43,584 bases of DNA from Amycolatopsis orientalis DSM 43388. Its GTDB lineage: Bacteria; Actinomycetota; Actinomycetes; Mycobacteriales; Pseudonocardiaceae. Location: contig NZ_ASXG01000103.1 of NCBI RefSeq assembly GCF_000411975.1, positions 1-43,584 on the forward strand, read 5' to 3'. The notes beneath the pieces were generated by a model that searched no databases, was not told the DNA's origin, and saw nothing but the letters and a program-made list of their open reading frames with translations. Shown one piece after another: positions 40,902-43,584 of this stretch. The number at the start of each line of letters is the position of its first letter. Position 1 is the stretch's first letter. The position numbers and the translations under genes are program-made.

Positions 40902-40940
40902 CCACCTGTGGACAACTGAGGTCGAGTTGTCCACAGGTGG
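40902..40940. terminator. 16-bp perfect hairpin with two opposed DnaA-box matches
   Basis: CCACCTGTGGACAACT (40902-40917) and AGTTGTCCACAGGTGG (40925-40940) are perfect complements around GAGGTCG. Each arm holds TTGTCCACA (minus 40907-40915, plus 40927-40935). It starts five bases after the DUF5926 stop, as for a terminator, and ends 12 bases before the DUF952 start. Confidence 0.75.
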
Positions 40941-40945
40941 ATAAC

Positions 40946-41821
40946 TCAGCGAATGGTGAGCTGCCGCCCGATCAGACCGTCGCGGGCGCGCCGCTCGGCG
41001 GCGTTGAGCGGTTCGGAGTCGAGCGATTTGAGCGCCTCGTCCAGCCGGGCGCCGAGCTGGTCCTTGGGCTCGGCCCACTCCCGGGCGTGCGCCTCGGGGT
41101 CGAGGTCCCACACCGGGACGAGCAGGCCGTGCGCACGGAACGACCCGGCGTACCGGGTGCCCTCGCCGAGCCCGAGGGTGCCCGCCGCGGACAGCCGCGC
41201 AAGCGCTTGCAGCAGCAGGTTCTCCGGTTCCGGGCGGACCCAGCGCAGGTGCGCCTTCTCGCCGGCGAGCACCCAGTAGGCACCGGAGCCGAGCCGGTCG
41301 GTGGGCATGATCGCGGCGTTCGCGCGCTCGAGGGAGACCGCGACGTCGCCGGTCGCGTCCGCGTCCTCGGGCAGCCACCACGCGAAGTCGCTGTGGAGTT
41401 CGACCTCCAGCTCCGCACTCGGCACGAGCAGGTCCTGGAGCCGGTTGCGCTCGTCCGGGTCGGTGGGCGAGGCGGTGTCCGGCACCGACAGCACGTCGCC
41501 CGGTTCGGCGTCGAGCAACCAGCGCAGCGCACGGCCGAGGTCGCGGCTGATGTCGGAGGACCGCGTCTGCACCTGGAGGCCGAGGAAGCGCTCGCCGTCC
41601 GAGCGGACGAACGCCGCGGCGGCCATGGGCAGCACCGTGCCGAGCGTGACGTCGCCGCCGTCGGCGAGTGTCAGCTTCGCCGTTGCCGACGGGACGAACT
41701 CGCGCAGCGCGATCAGCTCCGGCTCCGCCGCCAGACCCTCGAAGGGCTGGCCGACGAAGACGTCGCGCACCTTCGGCTTGCGGTCCGGCTTGGGACCCTT
41801 CTTACGCGCGCCCTTACCCAT
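40946..41821 (-). CDS. DUF5926 protein
   Basis: The 291-residue soluble protein starts with a basic stretch (MGKGARKKGPKPDRKPKV), continues RDVFVGQPFEGLAAEPELIALREFVPSAT and ends with AERRARDGLIGRQLTIR. This fits the actinobacterial DUF5926 family, seen beside SecA-like or SEC-C annotations, with unknown function. AAGGAGG lies six bases before ATG 41821, so the start is firm. The basic N-terminus may bind nucleic acid or ribosome, a guess. Confidence 0.85.
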   Translation of the reverse strand: MGKGARKKGPKPDRKPKVRDVFVGQPFEGLAAEPELIALREFVPSATAKLTLADGGDVTLGTVLPMAAAAFVRSDGERFLGLQVQTRSSDISRDLGRALRWLLDAEPGDVLSVPDTASPTDPDERNRLQDLLVPSAELEVELHSDFAWWLPEDADATGDVAVSLERANAAIMPTDRLGSGAYWVLAGEKAHLRWVRPEPENLLLQALARLSAAGTLGLGEGTRYAGSFRAHGLLVPVWDLDPEAHAREWAEPKDQLGARLDEALKSLDSEPLNAAERRARDGLIGRQLTIR

Positions 41822-41899
41822 GAACAGCCTCCTTGCGAACTCGAGGTCAGACGCTATCGAAGGGATCGGCGGTCCAGGCCCGCGGGTTAGAGTCAGCTC

Positions 41900-43054
41900 G
41901 TGTTCGACCCTCGCGATCCCGCCTTCCTCGCCGACCCGTATCCCGCGTTCGCCGCGCTGCGCGCCGAAGGCGAGGTGCACCAGCACGATGGCTTAGGCAT
42001 CGCGATCACGGTGTCGCACGCCGCGTCCGCCGCCGTGCTCCGCCATCGCGGTCTCGGCCGCATCTGGACCGACGCGCAGCCGCTCGAACGGTTCGCGTCG
42101 TTCAATTTGCTGCACCGCAACTCGCTGCTGGAGAACGAACCGCCCGCGCACACCCGCCTGCGCCGCGTCATCGCGGGCGAATTCGGCCGGGGCCACGTGC
42201 AGCGGCTGCGTCCGATGGTCGCGGAACTCGCGGAGTCCATGGTGGACGCCCTGGCCGCGAAAATCGCCGCCGACGGCAGCGCGGACCTGCTCGAACACCT
42301 CGCGCAACCGCTCCCGGTAGCGGTCATCGCCGAACTGCTCGGCGTCCCGACGTCGGACGGCCCGCAGCTGGTGACGTGGAGCAACGCGATCGTGAAGATG
42401 TACGAATACGGCCTGTCCGAGGAAGGCCGCGACGCCGCCGAACAGGCCGCGGCCGATTTCGTGGCCTACCTGCGCGACGTCGTCGCTGGTGCCCCGAGCG
42501 GGATCGTCCGGGACCTGACCGCGAGCGAACTGACCCCCGACGAGGTTGTGGCGACCGCGGTCCTGCTGCTGATGGCCGGCCACGAGGCGACGGTCAACGT
42601 GATCGGCAACGGAGTGACCGCGCTGCTCACCCACCGATCGGAATGGGAGCGGCTTAGGTCCGACCCAACGTTGCTGGACTCGGCGGTGGAAGAACTGATC
42701 CGCTTCGACGCTCCGTTGCAGCTGTTCGAGCGCACGGCGACCGAGGATGTGGACATCGCCGGTCACCGAGTCGCGAAGGGCACGAAGATCGGCGCGCTGC
42801 TGGGTGCGGCGGCTCGGGACCCGAAGGTGTTCGACGCCCCGGACACCCTCGACGTCGGCCGGTCGCCGAACCCACACCTCGGATTCGGGATGGGAATCCA
42901 TTATTGCGTCGGGGCACCCCTGGCCAGAGTGGAGATCGCGGCCGCGTTGACGGCATTGACCAAGCGCCTGCCGGAATTGCGGCTGGCTGCGGAGCCGGAG
43001 CGGAGGCCGGAGTTCGTGATCCGGGGGTTGCGGACTTTGCCGGTGACTGCCTGA
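41900..43054 (+). CDS. cytochrome P450
   Basis: The 384-residue soluble bacterial P450 (class I) has AGHEAT in the I helix (226-231), ExxR in EELIR (264-268) and the heme-thiolate loop FGMGIHYCVG with C336. It should insert oxygen with electrons from a ferredoxin and reductase; none lies beside it. The substrate is unknown. GTG 41900 lies six bases after TAGAGT (leaderless). It has a TTA codon at 41993-41995. The gene is divergent from DUF5926. Confidence 0.95.
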   Translation: MFDPRDPAFLADPYPAFAALRAEGEVHQHDGLGIAITVSHAASAAVLRHRGLGRIWTDAQPLERFASFNLLHRNSLLENEPPAHTRLRRVIAGEFGRGHVQRLRPMVAELAESMVDALAAKIAADGSADLLEHLAQPLPVAVIAELLGVPTSDGPQLVTWSNAIVKMYEYGLSEEGRDAAEQAAADFVAYLRDVVAGAPSGIVRDLTASELTPDEVVATAVLLLMAGHEATVNVIGNGVTALLTHRSEWERLRSDPTLLDSAVEELIRFDAPLQLFERTATEDVDIAGHRVAKGTKIGALLGAAARDPKVFDAPDTLDVGRSPNPHLGFGMGIHYCVGAPLARVEIAAALTALTKRLPELRLAAEPERRPEFVIRGLRTLPVTA

Positions 43055-43521
43055 GCCCCGCGGGTTCAGGTGGTGAGTGCTGGATAATCGCGGTGGTCTC
43101 TTGCTGGGGCGGCGGATTGTCCACAATGGATGATTCTGCTGAGCCGTCGCTTGCCGCACCGCCAGCCGACTCAAGGTCTGCACAACTGCACCACCTGGCC
43201 GAGTCGGGACTCGCATCGCCGCACCGCCGGGCGGAGTCGAGGTTCGCATCGCCGCACGACGGGGCCGAGGTTCGCATCGCCGCACGACGGGGCGGAGTTT
43301 CGCATCGCCGCACCGCCGACCGGGTCGAGAGCCGCACCGCCGCGCCCGGCCACTCGGCCAGGTCGAGAGCCACACCGCCGCACCGCCAGGCCAAGCCAAG
43401 ATCTGCATCACCGGACCGTGGAGGGTTAGGCCTTTGCTTGACGCGCAAGCGATCCGCTGAAGCCATTGCTTGGACTCGAGGCGTGGCTGCGGCGGCCAAG
43501 GCCGCGCAGGACGCCACGCCG
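43055..43521. repeat. degenerate 28-32-bp tandem repeats after the P450
   Basis: From about 43195 to 43405 units such as GAGGTTCGCATCGCCGCACG recur every 28 to 32 bases, degrading at both sides. A TTGTCCACA DnaA-box match is at 43117-43125. Short frames here repeat the same residues and I support no gene. Confidence 0.6.
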
Positions 43522-43584
43522 CGGCAACCCGGCAACCCGGCAACCCGGCAACCCGGCAACCCGGCAACCCGGCAACCCGGCAAC
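43522..43584. repeat. octanucleotide tandem repeat cut by window edge
   Basis: The unit CCGGCAAC is repeated nearly eight times without variation up to the last base, so the true length is not known. The 8-base unit is not a multiple of three, so length changes would shift any frame across it. Confidence 0.85.

Noticed and set aside
41900..43054. Biosynthetic gene cluster around the P450
   Set aside because: Neighbours are DUF5926, DUF952 and a sigma factor; no synthase, ferredoxin or tailoring genes are present in the window.
43130..43429. Open frames of 70-99 codons on both strands after the P450
   Set aside because: They only translate the 28-32-bp repeats; no start signal and no family.

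Overview
The window is GC-rich (about 70% by eye) and tightly packed, with GTG/ATG starts, strong third-position G/C, a fused CydDC exporter, type I CoaA, a WYL regulator, IdeR-type iron boxes and many apparent leaderless starts. This points to an actinomycete. Gene content and style fit Pseudonocardiaceae (Amycolatopsis-like), but that is inference. I see no rRNA, tRNA, CRISPR array, transposase or phage gene, and most of the window reads as chromosomal housekeeping and stress genes.

Layout. 0-2.9 kb: class-III aminotransferase, frameshifted DUF4240 gene, haloalkane dehalogenase. 2.9-5.2 kb (minus): a YgiB-like protein, a glutathionylspermidine-synthase-like ligase and a DUF350 membrane protein in one operon. 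5.3-9.3 kb: septum-formation protein, small zincin, MFS exporter, membrane protein, DUF4232 lipoprotein. 9.4-15.6 kb: pheA with an overlapping phosphatase gene, a macro-domain protein, coaA, a 49-residue membrane protein and two poorly known proteins. 15.6-21.3 kb: MazG-like enzyme, degenerate exonuclease fused to BRCT-like and membrane segments, Excalibur protein, NarL-type response regulator, WYL regulator divergent from an epoxide hydrolase. 21.3-22.9 kb: non-coding, holding about six copies of a 156-bp tandem repeat. 22.9-30.5 kb (minus): cydA, a 450-bp spacer with a nested hairpin and DnaA-box-like sites, cydB, fused cydDC and a histidine kinase. 30.6-35.5 kb: CutA and a GDT1-type transporter diverging, DUF998, an IclR pair, DUF2470 under an iron box, an FMN/F420-type flavoprotein. 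35.5-43.1 kb: CPBP protease, arginine deiminase, ferritin behind IdeR-like sites, a DHFR-fold reductase, a sigma factor with a membrane partner, DUF952, DUF5926 and a cytochrome P450. The last 530 bp are short tandem repeats cut by the window edge.

How genes work together. The cyd block should make cytochrome bd oxidase and the thiol exporter needed for its assembly. The kinase behind it and the lone response regulator 4 kb away may form one pair. Ferritin and the DUF2470 gene both look iron-regulated; CutA and GDT1 add a metal theme. Metabolic coupling is seen in pheA with its overlapping phosphatase gene and in the sigma-factor pair.

The least explained material is the 156-bp array, the cydA-cydB spacer, the YgiB/ligase/DUF350 operon, the inactive-looking exonuclease fusion, and compact promoters including two -10 boxes that share bases. 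I do not see a clear undescribed defence or biosynthetic system.
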